In this document: piece by piece, positions 16,442 through 26,207 of the stretch | How positions within the stretch are numbered: the first letter of the stretch is position 1 | Layout of the letters: every line of letters begins with the position of its first letter | Source of the DNA: CALODP01 sp942492055 | GTDB lineage: Bacteria; Bacteroidota; Ignavibacteria; Ignavibacteriales; Melioribacteraceae | Length of the DNA: 64,000 bases | Direction: 5' to 3' | Assembly (NCBI GenBank): GCA_942492055.1 | Contig: CALODP010000031.1 | Span: 1 to 64,000, forward strand | Program-made: the position numbers and the translations under genes | The notes under the pieces: generated by a model | What the model was told of the DNA's origin: nothing | Database searches by the model: none | The model's input: only the letters and a program-made list of their open reading frames with translations

Positions 16442-17953
16442 ATGAAAAAAATAATCCTTACAACCATCAACGCAAGATACACTCATTCCGCAATCGGATT
16501 GCGTTATCTCTACGCTAATCTCAAAGAATTGAGAGAAGATGCCGAAATTCAAGAATACGTTCTAAACGAAAACACCAGAGATATAGTTGAAAAGATTTTG
16601 TCTCAAAAACCGAGCATAGTTGGAATCGGAGCATATATTTGGAATGCCCCTGAGGTTAAGAAAGTAATTGATATGCTCAAGCTTGTCTCCCCCAAAACCC
16701 AAATAGTATTAGGAGGCCCGGAGGCGAGCCATTCCCCTTTCCGTGTTAATTTCGATAATGCCGATTATATCATTCAAGGTGAAGGCGATTTCGCGTTTTA
16801 TGAGCTTTGCAAGGATTTGTTAAATGATATCCTTCCGTCAGAAAGAATAATAAAGGCTGCTCCTGCTGACCTTTCTCAGATAGAGCTTCCTTACAAGTAT
16901 TACACTGATCACGATATCGCTAATCGTAATATCTACGTGGAAGCCTCCAGAGGATGTCCGTTTACTTGTGAGTTTTGTCTTTCGTCAATCGATAAGTCTG
17001 TTCGCTATTTTGATACAGATACCATTCTCGGAGAATTTAATACTCTTTGGGAACGCGGAGCCAGGAAATTCAAGTTTATAGACCGGACTTTTAATCTGAA
17101 CATTAAAACAACGAACAGAATACTCGATTTCTTTCTGGAGAAAGAGCCCCCATATCTGGCTCATTTCGAGATGGTTCCCGAGCACTTCCCCGAAAGATTG
17201 AAGGAGAGAATTTCGAAATTTCCACCCGCTTCCCTGCAACTTGAAGTTGGAATACAGACTCTTAATCCGGAAGTTGCCGATAATATTAGTCGCAAGCTTA
17301 ACTTCGAAAAGATCAAAGAGAATCTCCACTTTCTCGGAGCAAGCACTCACGCCCATCTGCACGTCGATTTGATTGTCGGCTTGCCGGGAGAAACAATAGA
17401 AAGTTTCGCGAAGAACCTGAATTTATTGGCGACTTTAACCAATTCCGAAATTCAGATTGGTATATTGAAGAAGCTTTCCGGCACTTCGCTATGTCGTCAT
17501 GATCAGGATCATCAGATGGTTTACTCGAATGAGCCTCCTTATGAGATTTTGAAGAATGACCTCATCGATTTTGCTATGATGCAAAAGATGAAACGCTTCG
17601 CCCGCTTTTGGGACTTAACATATAACAGTGGCAATTTCTTCGATTCAATCCGCATGCTTTGGCCTAAGGGTGATGTTTATACTGGATTCTATGATTTTTC
17701 CGAATGGCTTTTCGGTGCCACGCAATCGACCTATCAAATTTCTTTGAAACGCTTGGTTGAGCTGATCTTTACCTATTTGACTACGGAAATGAACTACCCT
17801 AAAAGCGAAGTGGCTAACAGAATGCTGAAGGATATTCTTCGCATCAAAGGTAGAGCTATTCCCCCTATCCTAAGTGAAAACGCTACGGAGATACCGGAAA
17901 TAGAAAGAAGGCAATTATCGAAGATAAATAAACGACAAATTCAACATTTGTAG
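16442..17953 (+). CDS. B12-binding-domain radical SAM protein (DUF4080-type)
   Basis: A 503-residue protein. Residues 1-140 form a cobalamin-binding-like Rossmann domain (TTINARYTHSAIGLRYL, IVGIGAYIWN, VLGGPEASHSP). The radical SAM core follows, with the 4Fe-4S motif GCPFTCEFCLSSID near residue 175 (CxxxCxxC) and EVGIQTLNPEV near 274. The C-terminal region (DFSEWLFGATQ and on) matches the DUF4080 tail seen in this group of uncharacterised enzymes. It probably carries out a radical modification or methylation; the substrate is unknown. It stands alone, between array R2 and osmC, with no clear ribosome site at ATG 16442. Confidence 0.85.
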   Translation: MKKIILTTINARYTHSAIGLRYLYANLKELREDAEIQEYVLNENTRDIVEKILSQKPSIVGIGAYIWNAPEVKKVIDMLKLVSPKTQIVLGGPEASHSPFRVNFDNADYIIQGEGDFAFYELCKDLLNDILPSERIIKAAPADLSQIELPYKYYTDHDIANRNIYVEASRGCPFTCEFCLSSIDKSVRYFDTDTILGEFNTLWERGARKFKFIDRTFNLNIKTTNRILDFFLEKEPPYLAHFEMVPEHFPERLKERISKFPPASLQLEVGIQTLNPEVADNISRKLNFEKIKENLHFLGASTHAHLHVDLIVGLPGETIESFAKNLNLLATLTNSEIQIGILKKLSGTSLCRHDQDHQMVYSNEPPYEILKNDLIDFAMMQKMKRFARFWDLTYNSGNFFDSIRMLWPKGDVYTGFYDFSEWLFGATQSTYQISLKRLVELIFTYLTTEMNYPKSEVANRMLKDILRIKGRAIPPILSENATEIPEIERRQLSKINKRQIQHL

Positions 17954-18153
17954 ACAAAAGTATTATTTCGATATTACTTTTCAGGCAATATTCAGCTTTT
18001 CAACAAGCCATTGGATTTTTATAATATTTTTCTTTATGCCCTAAAATATCTCCATATTTTTTCCTAGATTAGTCACCGATAGTTTTCCGGTTCTTGCGGA
18101 GATACTTATAAATTATTCAATGTATGTTTACTGATTAGTTTTCGGAGGAAGAA

Positions 18154-18588
18154 ATGCCAGTAAAAAAAGTAATTGTAGAGTCAAAAATGGGAGAGGGCTT
18201 CAAAATCGAAACCCAGATTAGAGATCACAAAATGATCATTGACCAGGTAAAAGCCGGTGGTGGTAATGATGAAGGTCCTTCTCCATTGGAGTATCAATAT
18301 ATGGCTCTTGCAGGATGCATCGGTTCAATTGGGAGAATAGTTGCTAGCCAAAAGCGTCTACCGGTAAAGGGAATGAATATCAAAGTTGAAGGTGAGCTGA
18401 ATACTGATGTTCTTCTTGGAAAAGGGAATGGAGACCGCGCCGGTTTTAAAGGGATGAAAATCATCGTTGATGTAGACGCTGATATGACTAAAGAAGAAAA
18501 AGAAGCCTTTATTCAGGAAGTAGATTCTCGTTGCCCTATCTCAGATAATGTAATGAATCCAACTCCGGTTGAAATAGAAGTATTATAA
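18154..18588 (+). CDS. OsmC family protein
   Basis: A 144-residue OsmC/Ohr-fold protein. The two redox cysteines lie in MALAGCIGS (near residue 55) and SRCPISDN (near 129). The family reduces organic hydroperoxides or has related thiol functions. A near-perfect ribosome site GGAGGAAG precedes the ATG, so it is probably well expressed. It is a single gene with its own terminator. Confidence 0.88.
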   Translation: MPVKKVIVESKMGEGFKIETQIRDHKMIIDQVKAGGGNDEGPSPLEYQYMALAGCIGSIGRIVASQKRLPVKGMNIKVEGELNTDVLLGKGNGDRAGFKGMKIIVDVDADMTKEEKEAFIQEVDSRCPISDNVMNPTPVEIEVL

Positions 18589-18596
18589 CTGATTGA

Positions 18597-18625
18597 GATG
18601 AGTCGATCTTTGATGACGGCTCATC
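18597..18625 (+). terminator. Terminator after osmC-family gene
   Basis: GATGAGTCG pairs with CGGCTCATC (nine pairs, one G-T) around an 11-base loop, followed by CATTTTCC. It lies 9 bp after the stop codon. Confidence 0.6.
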
Positions 18626-18864
18626 CATTTTCCTTCCTTTATACTCTTTCGAGTTAACATAATATATTAAGAACCTTTGCTTTTCTAGATGACATTTAAA
18701 ATAATTCTTACTATTTTAAACCATATTTCATCGAAACTCATATTCAAGCACTAATGATAAGCATGCTTTGCGCTTTGCTAAGGATGAAGAGGATTGATAC
18801 GCTTTAGCTATACCAATTTGGAATATTTCTTTATTTTCTCATAAATTATCGATAGGTAAGCTAA

Positions 18865-20169
18865 ATGAAAAAAGGGGTACAATTAACAAATTTATTTATC
18901 GTTCTATTTTTAGTAACGATAACATCAACAGCATTTGCACAAAATCAATATGTATTGGATCTAAGGGGCTCTAACGCATATTGCCAGGTAACTAATTCAG
19001 AATCTATTCTTGATCTAGGTCCTACCTGTACCGTAGAAGCTTGGCTTTATATCAACCCTCACGATATCGAGTCAACCGAAAGAATATTTTATCGTAGTGG
19101 CGCGTGGCAGGTCTATATCAAAGACGGAACCGTTCCAGGGACAAACTTTCAGATTGTCTTTGACACCGGAAATGGAACTATGACCTCCTCTGATATTCCA
19201 ATGGGAGAATGGCATCATTTTTCTTTCACTTCGGATGAAGTTTCTGCCCGAACACGGCTTCATGTAGACGGTTCTTCCACAAGTTCATTAACACGCTCCT
19301 CTGACCTTCCGGCAATAACAGATTATCTTCGAATAGGTTCAACTGGCTGGAATGCATATCTGGACGGCGCGATTGATGAAATTAGAATTTCAAATACAGC
19401 TAGATACGGTTGGGCATATACTATTACAAAAGATGATGACGAATTTGTCAGTGACGCAAATACAATATTGTTGATGAATTTCGAAGATCAGACTACATCT
19501 GACAAATCCAGCAATAATCTATCAGTTAACAATACAAATATTACAGCGGCTAATTTCTCAGCTTGTTCCAATCCTTCTTTTTCGGAACAATTGGCTTTGC
19601 CTGTTGAGTTAACATCCTTTGCTTCTACTGTTTCCGGCAACAATGTAATCTTGAACTGGACTACAGCAACCGAAACAAATAACTTATGCTTTGAAATAGA
19701 GAAGAAAGCACAAGGTTCCGAATGGAATATTGTAGGGATGGTTGACGGAAAAGGGAACAGCAATTCCGTAACTAACTATACTTATACAGATAATAAGGTA
19801 TCTGCCGGTAAATATACATACCGACTTAAACAAATAGATTTTGACGGTACTAGCGAATATAGTAATGAAATAGAAGTTACATTATCCGAGACCGGAAGTT
19901 ACGCTCTAGCGCAAAACTACCCTAATCCGTTTAATCCGGTTACCAATATTAAGTTCTCTATTCCTACCGAAGGACATGTTTCCTTAAAGATTTATAACAT
20001 TGCCGGAGAAGAGATTGCTACTTTGATTAATGGGTACAGAAATGCCGGTGAACATACAGCCAGATTCGACGCTAACGCTATAAACGGTGGTTTGGCAAGT
20101 GGTTTCTATATTTACGAATTACGTGTCGGTGAATTCAGAGCTACAAAGAAATTATTGTTAATGAAATAA
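18865..20169 (+). CDS. Secreted LamG-domain protein with type IX sorting domain
   Basis: A 434-residue exported protein. A signal peptide (residues 1-25, ending TAFAQ) is followed by a LamG/concanavalin-like domain (about 28-215, with CTVEAWLYI, GEWHHFSFTSDE and DEIRISNTARYG), an Fn3-like module (about 245-335, LPVELTSFASTVSGNNVILN) and a C-terminal Por/type IX sorting domain with NYPNPFNPVTNIKFSIP and the final ATKKLLLMK. Such proteins are carried across the outer membrane and usually held on the cell surface or released. Carbohydrate or matrix binding is likely from the LamG fold. It ends at a strong terminator shared with the converging DUF192 gene. Confidence 0.9.
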   Translation: MKKGVQLTNLFIVLFLVTITSTAFAQNQYVLDLRGSNAYCQVTNSESILDLGPTCTVEAWLYINPHDIESTERIFYRSGAWQVYIKDGTVPGTNFQIVFDTGNGTMTSSDIPMGEWHHFSFTSDEVSARTRLHVDGSSTSSLTRSSDLPAITDYLRIGSTGWNAYLDGAIDEIRISNTARYGWAYTITKDDDEFVSDANTILLMNFEDQTTSDKSSNNLSVNNTNITAANFSACSNPSFSEQLALPVELTSFASTVSGNNVILNWTTATETNNLCFEIEKKAQGSEWNIVGMVDGKGNSNSVTNYTYTDNKVSAGKYTYRLKQIDFDGTSEYSNEIEVTLSETGSYALAQNYPNPFNPVTNIKFSIPTEGHVSLKIYNIAGEEIATLINGYRNAGEHTARFDANAINGGLASGFYIYELRVGEFRATKKLLLMK

Positions 20170-20173
20170 ACAA

Positions 20174-20199
20174 AAAGCCCCGAGATAATTCGGGGCTTT
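20174..20199. terminator. Strong bidirectional terminator
   Basis: Perfect 10-bp stem AAAGCCCCGA/TCGGGGCTTT with a six-base loop between two converging genes. Confidence 0.9.
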
Positions 20200-20202
20200 C
20201 TT

Positions 20203-20778
20203 CTAATTTCTTCGCCAGGATATTTTGTTCCCCTCTTCAATACCGAATTTATCCGTATACCCTGCGTTCACCTCTACAACATATTGAGCCGGTCTATAAG
20301 AAGGATATCCCTCTTCTAAAAATGGGGTCGTATTTTTATGAATCTTTACTATCTCATAATTTGAATTAACAAAAATAATATCCAGAGGTAAAACCGTATT
20401 TCTCATCCAAAAGGATTGCAACTCTTCAAAATCGAAAATAAACAACATCCCTTGATTCTCTTTCATCTTATTACGATACATCAACCCACGAGATCTCTCC
20501 TCGTCATCTTCAGCCAACTCAACATCAAGCATTGTAAGAACTTTCCCTTCATTATTGATAAAAGTAAGCTCTCCTTCTTTAGAAAACTGAAACGCGTTAT
20601 AATCATTCACAATTTTACTCGTGTCTCCCCTTTCATTATTGCTCCCCAGATAGTTCATCCCAAGATAAAGGATTACTGCAATAACAAGAGCAATTGAGGT
20701 GATTCGAATATTCTTTTTTTTCTTCAAATTCTCGTTGAACTTTTTCTTATCATTAGCTTGTTGTTTATTCTTTGACAT
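20203..20778 (-). CDS. DUF192 family membrane-anchored protein
   Basis: A 191-residue protein with a lysine-rich N terminus, one membrane segment (about 28-45, ITSIALVIAVILYLGMNYL) and a DUF192 domain (about 75-188) recognised by DDEERSRGLMYRNKMKENQG, MLFIFDFEELQSFWMRNT and LDIIFVNSNYEIV. The domain is expected outside the cytoplasm. The function of DUF192 is not established. It converges with the LamG protein gene and stands divergent from the hydrolase gene. Confidence 0.87.
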   Translation of the reverse strand: MSKNKQQANDKKKFNENLKKKKNIRITSIALVIAVILYLGMNYLGSNNERGDTSKIVNDYNAFQFSKEGELTFINNEGKVLTMLDVELAEDDEERSRGLMYRNKMKENQGMLFIFDFEELQSFWMRNTVLPLDIIFVNSNYEIVKIHKNTTPFLEEGYPSYRPAQYVVEVNAGYTDKFGIEEGNKISWRRN

Positions 20779-20856
20779 ATTCGGTTCTCTAATATTTGTA
20801 TATGGATTTTTCCCGATCTAATTTAATAATTTTTTCAATAATCTAATACACTCAGA

Positions 20857-21717
20857 ATGATACTCGATCGAGCCATACTTAAATTCTCCGATACTCAGCG
20901 AAAAATGCTCTACAGCGGATGGGGCACTGAAGCAATTGAGAACACAACAGTCGAAAAAATCACTTACCTTTCTGACGGTCTGAAGGTGAAAGGTTATGTG
21001 GCTTATCCGAATAATACATCGTCCAAATATCCTTGTGTAATATGGAACAGAGGTGGAATAGGTAACGCCGGAACAATCGACGCATTCAACGCCAGAGGAA
21101 TATTCGGGCAACTCGCTAGTTGGGGGTATGTTGTATTTGCATCACAGTACAGAGGAAATGACGGAGGTGAAGGAACCGATGAGTTTGGCGGGAAAGATCT
21201 TAACGATATACTAAATCTTATTCCTCTTGCTGAAGTAATTCCGCAAGCAAATAATCGTCTTTGGGGAATTGAGGGATGGAGTCGCGGAGGAATGATGACG
21301 TACCTTGCACTTACGAAAACAAATATTTTCAAGGCTGCAATTGTTACAGGCGGAATAGCAAATCTCCGTTGCAATTCATCTGAAAGCGAATTCATGAAAA
21401 GATTGTATCAGATAACTATTGGGAAATATAATTCTGAGGACTTTTTCACTAAATGTGAATCCAGATCTATTTTAAAATCGCCCCATTTGCTTTCCAATAC
21501 TACTCCGATTTTATTGATGCACGGGACCGCTGATAATAGAGTGCTTCCTCATGATAGTCTCGATCTGGCTTACAAACTTTTGGAACAAAACATAACTCAC
21601 AGATTAATAATGTTTGAAAACGGCGATCACTTTCTAAAAGGATTTCGCAAGGAAGTTGATCGGGAAAGACACAACTGGTTCGACAAATATTTGAAAAAGG
21701 AGAACTCAAATGACTAA
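20857..21717 (+). CDS. Alpha/beta hydrolase, prolyl-oligopeptidase (S9)-like
   Basis: A 286-residue protein with the alpha/beta hydrolase fold. Nucleophile serine lies in IEGWSRGGMMTY (GxSxG, near residue 144), the acid in LMHGTADNRVLP (near 227) and the histidine in FENGDHFL (near 263). SDGLKVKGYVAYP at the start is typical of the catalytic domain of S9 peptidases, but the beta-propeller is missing. Cytoplasmic; substrate unknown. Its last 8 bp overlap the EVE gene, and the photolyase follows in turn, so the three form an operon. Confidence 0.85.
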   Translation: MILDRAILKFSDTQRKMLYSGWGTEAIENTTVEKITYLSDGLKVKGYVAYPNNTSSKYPCVIWNRGGIGNAGTIDAFNARGIFGQLASWGYVVFASQYRGNDGGEGTDEFGGKDLNDILNLIPLAEVIPQANNRLWGIEGWSRGGMMTYLALTKTNIFKAAIVTGGIANLRCNSSESEFMKRLYQITIGKYNSEDFFTKCESRSILKSPHLLSNTTPILLMHGTADNRVLPHDSLDLAYKLLEQNITHRLIMFENGDHFLKGFRKEVDRERHNWFDKYLKKENSND

Positions 21718-22177
21718 ATACTGGCTCGGAAAATCGGAACCGAGTACTTACTCAATTGATGATCTGGCAAACGAAAAAGATCAGATAACTCAGTGGGAAG
21801 GGGTACGAAATTATCAAGCTCGCAATTTTATGAGAGATGAAATGAAGCTTGGTGACAAATTTCTATTTTACCACAGTAATACTGATCCCGTCGGAGTTGT
21901 TGGAGTATGTGAAGTTGTAAAAGAAAGTTACCCCGATTTCTTCGCCTTCGATCCGGAGAGCAAATATTTTGATCCGAAAAGCTCTCCGGATAATCCTCGT
22001 TGGTTTATGGTTGATGTAAAATTGCTTGAGAAATTTCCAGCTACTGTTTCCCTTTCGGATATAAAGGAGAATCCATTGTTGAAGAATATGCGACTTGTTC
22101 AAAAAGGAAATCGCCTTTCTGTTATGCCACTTGATAAGCATGAGTTTGAAGAGATAATAAAGATGAGTAAAAAATGA
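21710..22177 (+). CDS. EVE domain protein
   Basis: A 155-residue single-domain EVE protein. KYWLGKSEPSTYSIDDL at the start, QWEGVRNYQARNFMRDEM, FYHSNTDPVGVVGVCEVV and DPRW-type PRWFMVDVKL are all family features. EVE is a PUA-like fold that in related proteins (YTH, some modification-dependent restriction enzymes) reads modified bases in DNA or RNA. Overlap with both neighbours, including a 4-bp ATGA overlap with the photolyase, suggests a link to damaged or modified nucleobases. Confidence 0.92.
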   Translation: MTKYWLGKSEPSTYSIDDLANEKDQITQWEGVRNYQARNFMRDEMKLGDKFLFYHSNTDPVGVVGVCEVVKESYPDFFAFDPESKYFDPKSSPDNPRWFMVDVKLLEKFPATVSLSDIKENPLLKNMRLVQKGNRLSVMPLDKHEFEEIIKMSKK

Positions 22178-23523
22178 GGGTCTTGAGCGGTCGAGTAAGA
22201 TGCCTTAGGACAAGCTCAACGTCCGAAGGGCCGATAGTCTATTGGATGCAACGTGATCAGCGAGCGCATGACAACTGGGCATTGTTGTTTGCGCAAGATT
22301 TGGCACTCAAATATAATCGAAAGCTTGTAGTTATTTTTTGTGTCGTTCCAAACTTTCTTAGCGCTACATTCCGTCAATACGATTTTTTGTTAAAAGGTCT
22401 TCAAGAAGTTGAACACTCTCTTAAGAAAAAGCATATCCCCTTCTATCTCCTCTCAGGAGAGCCTCAGAAGCGGATAGCAGCCTTTTTGCGCAACATTGAA
22501 GCATCTATAATGGTTTCCGATTTCAACCCTCTTAGAATTAATCGTATTTGGAAAAAGGAACTTTTAAAACAAACTGATATTACTTACCATTCGGTCGATA
22601 CACACAATATTGTACCGTGCTGGCTGGCTTCCGAGAAAGAGGAATTTGCTGCTTACACAATTCGACCGAAAATAAATCGACTATTGGAAAAATATCTAGA
22701 GCCATTTCCGAATTTGGAAGTAATGCCGAAAGAGAATTATTCACAACCGAATAATAATTGGGAAAAGATAAAACAATCTCTGCAAATTGATTATTCCGTA
22801 CTTCCGGTTCCCTATTTCATTCCTGGTGAAAAAGCCGGTAGAGAAGCGTTAACCAATTTCTTAAATAACCGTTTGGCAGGATATGCTTCAAAAAGAAACA
22901 ATCCTACACTCAATGCGGTATCGGAACTATCTCCCTATTTTCATTTCGGTCAATTAGCTCCTCAGCGCGCAGCTCTGGAAGCACAACACTTTGCGGTACA
23001 TACCGAATCTCAAAAAGCCTTTCTTGAAGAGTTGATTATTCGTCGTGAGCTGGCAGATAATTATTGTTTCTATAATCCGAACTACGATTCCTTCGAAGGC
23101 TTGCGCCCATGGGCAAAAGAGACATTAAATAATCACAGAACCGACAAACGAGAGCATTTATACTCACTCGAAGAGTTTGAGCAATCGAGCACTTCCGATC
23201 AATTATGGAATGCCGCTCAGTCGGAAATGGTAAAGCTTGGAAAAATGCACGGATACATGAGGATGTATTGGGCAAAGAAAATTTTGGAATGGACTTCCTC
23301 TCCCGAAGAAGCTTTCGAGATAGCAATCTATTTGAATGATAAATATTCACTTGACGGAAGAGATCCGAATGGTTATACGGGAATTTCATGGTCATTGGGT
23401 GGAATTCACGACAGGGCTTGGGGTGAGCGTCCAGTCTTCGGTAAAATTCGTTACATGAACTACAACGGATGCAAAAGAAAATTTAACATTGAGGAGTATA
23501 TAACAAAAGTCGGTTTGATATAA
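22174..23523 (+). CDS. Deoxyribodipyrimidine photolyase, class II
   Basis: A 449-residue class II CPD photolyase. PIVYWMQRDQRAHDNWALL near residue 20 starts the antenna domain. The C-terminal FAD domain includes FLEELIIRRELADNYCFYNP, KMHGYMRMYWAKKILEW and the class II signature LDGRDPNGYTGISWSLGG. It splits cyclobutane pyrimidine dimers using near-UV/blue light. It starts inside the EVE gene stop (ATGA). The first 18 residues are variable, and a later start is possible, but translational coupling supports ATG 22174. A hairpin follows. Confidence 0.94.
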   Translation: MRVLSGRVRCLRTSSTSEGPIVYWMQRDQRAHDNWALLFAQDLALKYNRKLVVIFCVVPNFLSATFRQYDFLLKGLQEVEHSLKKKHIPFYLLSGEPQKRIAAFLRNIEASIMVSDFNPLRINRIWKKELLKQTDITYHSVDTHNIVPCWLASEKEEFAAYTIRPKINRLLEKYLEPFPNLEVMPKENYSQPNNNWEKIKQSLQIDYSVLPVPYFIPGEKAGREALTNFLNNRLAGYASKRNNPTLNAVSELSPYFHFGQLAPQRAALEAQHFAVHTESQKAFLEELIIRRELADNYCFYNPNYDSFEGLRPWAKETLNNHRTDKREHLYSLEEFEQSSTSDQLWNAAQSEMVKLGKMHGYMRMYWAKKILEWTSSPEEAFEIAIYLNDKYSLDGRDPNGYTGISWSLGGIHDRAWGERPVFGKIRYMNYNGCKRKFNIEEYITKVGLI

Positions 23524-23528
23524 AACAA

Positions 23529-23562
23529 ATCTCATCCCGCTTTTGAAAAACGGAATGAGATC
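23529..23562. terminator. Terminator between photolyase and hexosaminidase genes
   Basis: ATCTCATCCCG and its near-complement CGGAATGAGAT form an 11-pair stem with one mismatch and an 11-base T/A-rich loop, between converging genes. Confidence 0.65.
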
Positions 23563-23588
23563 TCAAAATTAATTTATTTGTCAATGCT

Positions 23589-25625
23589 TCAGATCTTATT
23601 AACCAACTCCTCAATCGCGGTAACAATCATGAGTTCTGCTTGTCCGTAGGGTAGTTTGGCTGCTTCTATAATCTTAGCTGCATTTGATTTCCACTCACTA
23701 TCCGCTGTAGAACCTTTTTCGATCAATTCCATAGCGGTCAAACCGATTTCGGAAATCTTGCTTAGATTTTCCGACAGAGGTTTAGCTTCTCTGGTAATCG
23801 GAGAGAGTTCAAAAGTTTTCTCGAGAGCTTTATGATTATTCTTCCACTCAGTTAAACTTTTCAGAATACGTTCCTTATTTTCCACTTTGTTTTCGGCACA
23901 AAACTCGGAAACCATTTTGCGAAACTCTCTTGCCACTTTCTGATCGGGACGAGCAGCATCAACTATTCTTGTATAAGGAGAATATTGTTTATACTTAACT
24001 CCCTGGCTATGTCTGTCATATACTTTTACCGGTTCAAGAACATCAATCAATTTTCTTAGAGGTTCTATGTCGTTATTGTTTGTCAGTCTTCTGAGCATCA
24101 TTTCGTAATTTTTATTGTGTGTCAATCCGTGCTCTTCCAAAAGAAAACTGATTCGTTCCATTCTGCGATACATGTCGTCAATATCTTTAACTTCCTGTGG
24201 TGACCAAAATCTTTCCGCAATAGCTGCCATTCTAGGCCATATTCTCGAATCGACATTTTCGGGGGTAATTAGTTCGGCCCACTGTGTTGCTTCGCCACCG
24301 AGAATGTTTTTCTTCTCCTCTTCAGTCAGTGTTGACCCTTCCGGAATCGGATCGTTTAGATAATGAGCCGTAGTCGGCTTAATCAAATCAATATAGTATC
24401 CGTTGGATAGTATTCCCTTATATCCTTTGCGCGCAGATTCCTCAAGAGCTTTAGTTCCACGCCATGATTGAATTACAATAGTATTTGGCATTTGCGGATG
24501 GAGAATTTCATCCCAACCTATCATCTTTTTATGATGCTTTGTAAGTATCTTCAGAAGGTGATTGTTGAAATATGCTTGCAAAGCATGGTTATCCTCAATT
24601 CCTCGTTCTTGCATAAATTTCTGAATATCCTCGTTGGCGTTCCACTGCTTGCCATTGTGTTCGTCACCACCGATATGGAAATACTCATCTTTGAAAAGGG
24701 AGGCCATTTCTCCGAATAATCCGTCTAGGAATTTGTAAGTCCCTTCATCGGTCGGATTCATAGTCGGATCAAAAACACCCCAACATCTTTCAATATCATA
24801 TTCCCCTTTTGCGCTCGCAAATTCGGGATAAGCTTTAAACCAACATGTCGCATGCCCCGGAAGATCGAATTCAGGAATAACTCGTATTCCTCTCTCATCG
24901 GCATATCTGACAATTTCCTTTATATCTTCATATGTAAAATAATCCCCGTCGGAAGCAAGTAGATGCAACTTCGGAAAGAGTTTACTTTCAACTCTAAAAC
25001 CCTGGTCATCACTGAGGTGAAGATGTAGAACATTTAATTTCACTGCTGCCATACCATCGATATTTCTTTTGATTACATCAATCGGGAGAAAATGTCTGGC
25101 TACATCTATCATCAATCCGCGCCATGGGAAACGGGGCGCATCATTAATTTCACACTCGGGGAAATAATATCCTTCCTCATCGGCTTGCAGCATTTGAAGC
25201 AATGTTTCAATGCCTCGTAGCGCTCCGACATCATATTTGGATTTGAGTTCAATACTCTTCTCGGTAATGATAAGTTTATAAGACTCATCCTCCCCTAGTT
25301 TAACCGCCGCACTCTCTTCACAAGAGATAATCATGTTAGCAGAATCCGAAGATGTTTCTTCAGTAATATTCGCTTGTTTGAAAAAGAGTCCGGTTCTGTT
25401 ATCGAGCCTACGCAAGAAACGAGTGGATGCTTTGTAAAGTCTTTCGTCAATGTTACCTTTAGCTGCAACAAAGAAATCCTTATTCAAACGAAACTTTCCT
25501 TCGTTCCACTTAACTTCTTTAGGCACTGGCATAAGAGAGTGCTTGACTTCAGGACTGTTCCCATAGGTCGCAACAGCAACAACTAAAAGAAGAGTCAATA
25601 ATACTAGTCGTTGTAAAGCTTTCAT
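23589..25625 (-). CDS. Beta-N-acetylhexosaminidase (GH20), exported
   Basis: A 678-residue protein with a signal peptide (about 1-22, LVLLTLLLVVAVATYG), a GH20b N-terminal domain (about 30-145) and the GH20 TIM barrel (about 150-490). The catalytic Asp-Glu pair is in FHIGGDEHNGKQW near residue 317; FPWRGLMIDVARHFLP and IPEFDLPGHATCW are further family motifs. The enzyme removes terminal N-acetylglucosamine or galactosamine from glycans, probably in the periplasm, since no sorting domain is present. The 150-residue C-terminal part is helical and of no recognised family. Single gene, minus strand. Confidence 0.92.
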   Translation of the reverse strand: MKALQRLVLLTLLLVVAVATYGNSPEVKHSLMPVPKEVKWNEGKFRLNKDFFVAAKGNIDERLYKASTRFLRRLDNRTGLFFKQANITEETSSDSANMIISCEESAAVKLGEDESYKLIITEKSIELKSKYDVGALRGIETLLQMLQADEEGYYFPECEINDAPRFPWRGLMIDVARHFLPIDVIKRNIDGMAAVKLNVLHLHLSDDQGFRVESKLFPKLHLLASDGDYFTYEDIKEIVRYADERGIRVIPEFDLPGHATCWFKAYPEFASAKGEYDIERCWGVFDPTMNPTDEGTYKFLDGLFGEMASLFKDEYFHIGGDEHNGKQWNANEDIQKFMQERGIEDNHALQAYFNNHLLKILTKHHKKMIGWDEILHPQMPNTIVIQSWRGTKALEESARKGYKGILSNGYYIDLIKPTTAHYLNDPIPEGSTLTEEEKKNILGGEATQWAELITPENVDSRIWPRMAAIAERFWSPQEVKDIDDMYRRMERISFLLEEHGLTHNKNYEMMLRRLTNNNDIEPLRKLIDVLEPVKVYDRHSQGVKYKQYSPYTRIVDAARPDQKVAREFRKMVSEFCAENKVENKERILKSLTEWKNNHKALEKTFELSPITREAKPLSENLSKISEIGLTAMELIEKGSTADSEWKSNAAKIIEAAKLPYGQAELMIVTAIEELVNKI

Positions 25626-25737
25626 AAATCCATCCTGGTAATTAGAGATAATTCAATGGATTAAAGTTATAACCGATAAATGAGATAATCAAAGAGGAAA
25701 GATAAAAGTAGATTTTTCTTGCATATTTGGGGAAAAT

Positions 25738-25765
25738 AAAAAGGGGAACTAACGTTCCCCTTTTT
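25738..25765. terminator. Terminator at the end of the rnf operon
   Basis: Perfect 12-bp stem AAAAAGGGGAAC/GTTCCCCTTTTT with a 4-base loop, just after the rseC stop on the minus strand. Confidence 0.92.
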
Positions 25766-25766
25766 A

Positions 25767-26207
25767 TTAGTCTATATCTCTTTTGATATAAAGTATCTTC
25801 GCTTTGTTCTCAGAGGTTTTCCCCTTACTGAACAAGAGTAGTCCTCCGACATATACGGCAATCATTCCGATTGAAAGAAGAAAAGCGTAAAACTCTGGAA
25901 CAGATGTAGTAGCAAACATCTCAAGTCCGAGAAAAAGTCCGAGTACCAAAATAACCAAAGGTATTCCGTAAAGCATAATTGTGGCCTTTAATACCGCGGC
26001 TCCCGGAACTGCGACCTTCACCGAATCCCCCGGTTTTGCGCCGTAAGGATCAACAACTTTAAGTTTTTTCGAATCTTCGGCCCCGGGTTTGCAGAATATC
26101 TTTGCGGTGCACTCTTCGCAAGCGTCACTCTGTCGCAGAGCTACTTCCGCGTAACCATTTTCAACCGACAATACTATTCCGTCTTCTATAAATTCTTCCG
26201 CTCTCAT
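25767..26207 (-). CDS. RseC/SoxR-reducing-system family membrane protein
   Basis: A 146-residue RseC/MucC-family protein. The N-terminal part has four cysteines (CEECTAKIFCK near residue 30), followed by a beta-rich segment with GDSVKVAVP and two membrane spans (about 76-95 and 104-123). In Escherichia coli RseC acts with the Rsx/Rnf complex in keeping SoxR reduced; in other phyla it is a frequent Rnf companion. Its ATG overlaps the rnfB stop by 4 bp, so it is the last gene of the rnf operon. Confidence 0.88.
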   Translation of the reverse strand: MRAEEFIEDGIVLSVENGYAEVALRQSDACEECTAKIFCKPGAEDSKKLKVVDPYGAKPGDSVKVAVPGAAVLKATIMLYGIPLVILVLGLFLGLEMFATTSVPEFYAFLLSIGMIAVYVGGLLLFSKGKTSENKAKILYIKRDID

